Source: Anabas testudineus (Eukaryota; Chordata; Actinopteri; Anabantiformes; Anabantidae). From it: a stretch of 64,000 nucleotides of DNA. Positions 43,801 through 64,000 of this stretch are shown one piece after another. The stretch covers positions 9,607,386-9,671,385 of the forward strand of contig NC_046624.1 of NCBI RefSeq assembly GCF_900324465.2. Direction: 5' to 3'. Each line of letters opens with the position of its first letter. Position 1 is the first letter of the stretch. A program made the translations under genes and the position numbers. The notes under the pieces were generated by a model. The model did no database searches. It had not been told where the DNA came from and worked only from the letters and a program-made list of their open reading frames with translations.

Positions 43801-43866
43801 ATGAGGTGTGTGCTATCAGTGCCAAGTGCCGAGTGTTACTACAGCGGCTTCAGCGACCAGGTTTGT
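40803..43866. other. Convergent 3' flanks of ap3m1 and vcl
   Basis: No coding exon recognised. It should hold both 3' UTRs. Candidate poly(A) signals are AATAAA on the plus strand near 42365 (ap3m1) and on the minus strand near 42212 (vcl), both unproven. A SINE-like repeat occupies 41795-42065. A CT-rich run lies at 41220-41255. Confidence 0.5.
41795..42065 (+). repeat. Diverged tRNA-derived SINE-like element
   Basis: 'gcgcagtggttagcactgtcg' followed by 'cctcacagcaggaaggtcc' is the signature head of a very common teleost repeat. Its A-box-like TGGTTAGCACT and degraded B-box position suggest tRNA ancestry. The body (gtttgcatgttct, tgcctgtaggtttt, then a 'ctggcgg' segment) follows in the usual order. 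Many mismatches show it is an old copy. Confidence 0.7.
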
Positions 43867-61990
<18,124 letters not shown>

Positions 61991-64000
61991 CACACGCACA
62001 CACACACACACACTGCAAATGAGAGCTCCCAAATTACGTCATGCATGCCAGTGGCCCCCAAAAAGGAAAGTGTTAGGCAAACTTAATGGGAAGAGATTAT
62101 GATTCCAAGATATGGGAGAAAGGGGGTTTGGAGAGGAGGGGTACAAGGTGCAGCACTCAGTAGAGGAAAAGCTTGTACACTTGATAGTGTTTGGAAGCTG
62201 CTCCCTGTACATTGATAAAGGTCAGCCTCACATCTATGAAACTGCAGAGGACGCTGGGGATGTGGTCGGGAACTGCAGCAGCTCCCAAGAAAACTGGTGG
62301 TGGTGGTGGTGGTGGTCTGTTTTTTATGAAGCTTCAAACTTGCATCTGACACATGATCTATGTTCATTAAAAGGTGGGTCAGGAGTTCATGTCTCCTGGC
62401 CTCAGAGTCCAGGTCTAAATAAAGACCAGGGATTCAGTTTGCTGCAGCTGAAAGAAGGAGTCTCAAGGGACCCTACACTGCACCCACAGACTATTTCCCC
62501 AACTTGTTTACTTTGATAATGAGGATTCTCTGTAAACAACTTCCCCACTAGATTGAGACTCACCTGACAGGTTGCACCTTGTGTGTCCTGTTATAATTAA
62601 TGCACTCAAGGGGAAAATTCAGGCTGTAAATGATCTGTGTATTGGCACTAGCCTGCGTTCTGGTGAGCTAGCTGTCTGGTGTGTGTGTGTTTGAATGTTG
62701 GTAGTGTTGTACCTACTCCTCAAATCTGAATCTGTGTTGGGAAACTATGGTATTTATATCCAATGACACCCAGTGTCAACCAAAGAGCCTGCACCCAAGA
62801 CCCCACATGCGTGTGTCTTGGATGTAGACAAGTGGCTGCCATCAAAACCAGAGTGTCTTGGACACTCTGCTCCACATAGTTGGAATAGTCACAGTTACTG
62901 CCCTCATCTCTTCCTTAGGAATTGTCCTTAAAGAGCTGTAAGACTCATACTCACAGCATCTCAAAGCCATAAATGGGTTGAGGCAGAGTAAGAGAAGCAG
63001 TAAAGTAAACTAGTGTCTGTAAGTAATTGAGTGGGGACAGGACAGGCTCTGATTGGCTCCAGTAGCCCTACTCTGAGCTATCTGTATATGTGGACTTGTC
63101 CAAACATACTTTGATACAAAGCATTGCAGCAGGTTGCTTAGAGAGGTTCGAAAGGAGACTTTAAATAATGACGTGATAACCAGCTGGATTGAGGTCGTTC
63201 AGCGTTTTTAGATGCTTACACCACGATTAATCTCGGTGTTCCAGTTGTGTGTGTATTTATTGACTGATTGCTTGTCATGACTGCAGCAGTGGTGCTTAGC
63301 TTTTCTGGGAGGGGTGTGGGTGTTGGAGGTACGGGGTATTAGACAGCGAGGCCTGAGTCAGTGGACAAGTGAACACGTAAACACAGAGACCTTCCTGGGA
63401 AACATATGCTCTCTGACAAGACGTGGTGCTCTGCTGTCTCCACTCTGCAGCACAACCATGTTTAGTAGAACTTCTTTCATTTGTATAACGCTGCATAAGA
63501 ACATAAACAATTGTTTCTCAATAATTCCTACAATAGATATATCTTTAAAACTCTGTAGAAACAAAAGGGCATGGCACAGTTATTGAAAGTCCACCTCTTT
63601 GGACTGACACATCTTAAGAACAATTTGAGATTTGTGGTTTTGAGTAAAACATTTATTCGATCAGTTTGGTATGAAATTTGGTTCAAATATCCACGTTCGT
63701 AACAGAATAATATTGTTTGCGACTTCATATCATCAAATCAAAAGTTTTATAAATATCGTAAACACCTGTGAAACATTAAACAAAGAACATTCCAATTTGC
63801 GCCAGTAGTGTTTAGTGCAAGTTAGGAAATATTAACACTGAAAACATAAATCAACCTGCTTAACATCAGCATTAGCATTGTCACTGTGATCATGCGATAT
63901 GCTGACGTTAACATTCACTTCACAGAGCCAGTAACATGTCTCTCTCTCTTGTTTCCTGATCATTAACCATGATAAATTTTATTCAGCTTCCTTCTTTGTT
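61991..64000. other. Intergenic upstream of vinculin
   Basis: No gene recognised. It contains a CA-rich tract at 61988-62010 and a (TGG)n run at 62295-62317; the remainder is unremarkable AT-rich DNA. Confidence 0.5.

Overview
This is nuclear DNA of a ray-finned (probably percomorph-type) teleost fish. Introns are short with GT-AG ends, teleost interspersed repeats and microsatellites are scattered through it, and vertebrate proteins can be read exon by exon. The gene order matches the human 10q22 block (VCL, AP3M1, ADK, DUSP29, DUSP13, SAMD8) joined to two 10q11 genes (NPY4R, MSMB) and to MCPH1. I built the exon models by hand from splice signals, codon phase and recalled vertebrate protein sequences. 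No search was run.

Layout: 1-7.65 kb, minus strand, mcph1 (microcephalin). The promoter, the N-terminal BRCT and the middle region are present. The C-terminal BRCT exons must lie off the left edge. 9.0-10.3 kb, minus, npy4r, a pancreatic-polypeptide/NPY Y4-type receptor. 12.8-14.65 kb, minus, msmb, a beta-microseminoprotein in four tiny exons. 16.1-20.2 kb, minus, samd8 (SMSr, ceramide phosphoethanolamine synthase). 20.6-27.8 kb, plus, a tandem array of five dual-specificity phosphatase catalytic units: two DUSP13A-like, two DUSP13B-like and dusp29. 29.7-36.6 kb, minus, adk with two alternative first exons. 37.2-40.7 kb, plus, ap3m1, head-to-head with adk. 43.9-61.65 kb, minus, vinculin with the alternative metavinculin exon. 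61.7-64 kb is the vinculin promoter and upstream DNA with no gene seen.

The internal checks are strong. Spliced lengths are all multiples of three and agree with known family sizes: ap3m1 418 aa, adk 371 aa, samd8 430 aa, vinculin 1066 aa without and 1125 aa with the metavinculin exon, msmb 107 aa with exactly ten mature cysteines.

The least expected signal is in the phosphatase array. The second DUSP13B-like unit has no start codon of its own. The stop codon of the first unit lies inside a possible 78-nt intron whose removal joins the two units in frame into a 385-aa protein with two catalytic domains. Other points worth a second look are a near-perfect 18-bp hairpin in the ap3m1 3' UTR, an msmb first coding exon contributing only the ATG, a GC-AG intron, a roughly 180-nt polypyrimidine run before the metavinculin exon, an apparent exon duplication behind that exon, and the absence of kat6b between adk and dusp29. 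I saw no retrovirus-like or other virus-derived element, no CRISPR array and no tRNA or rRNA gene.
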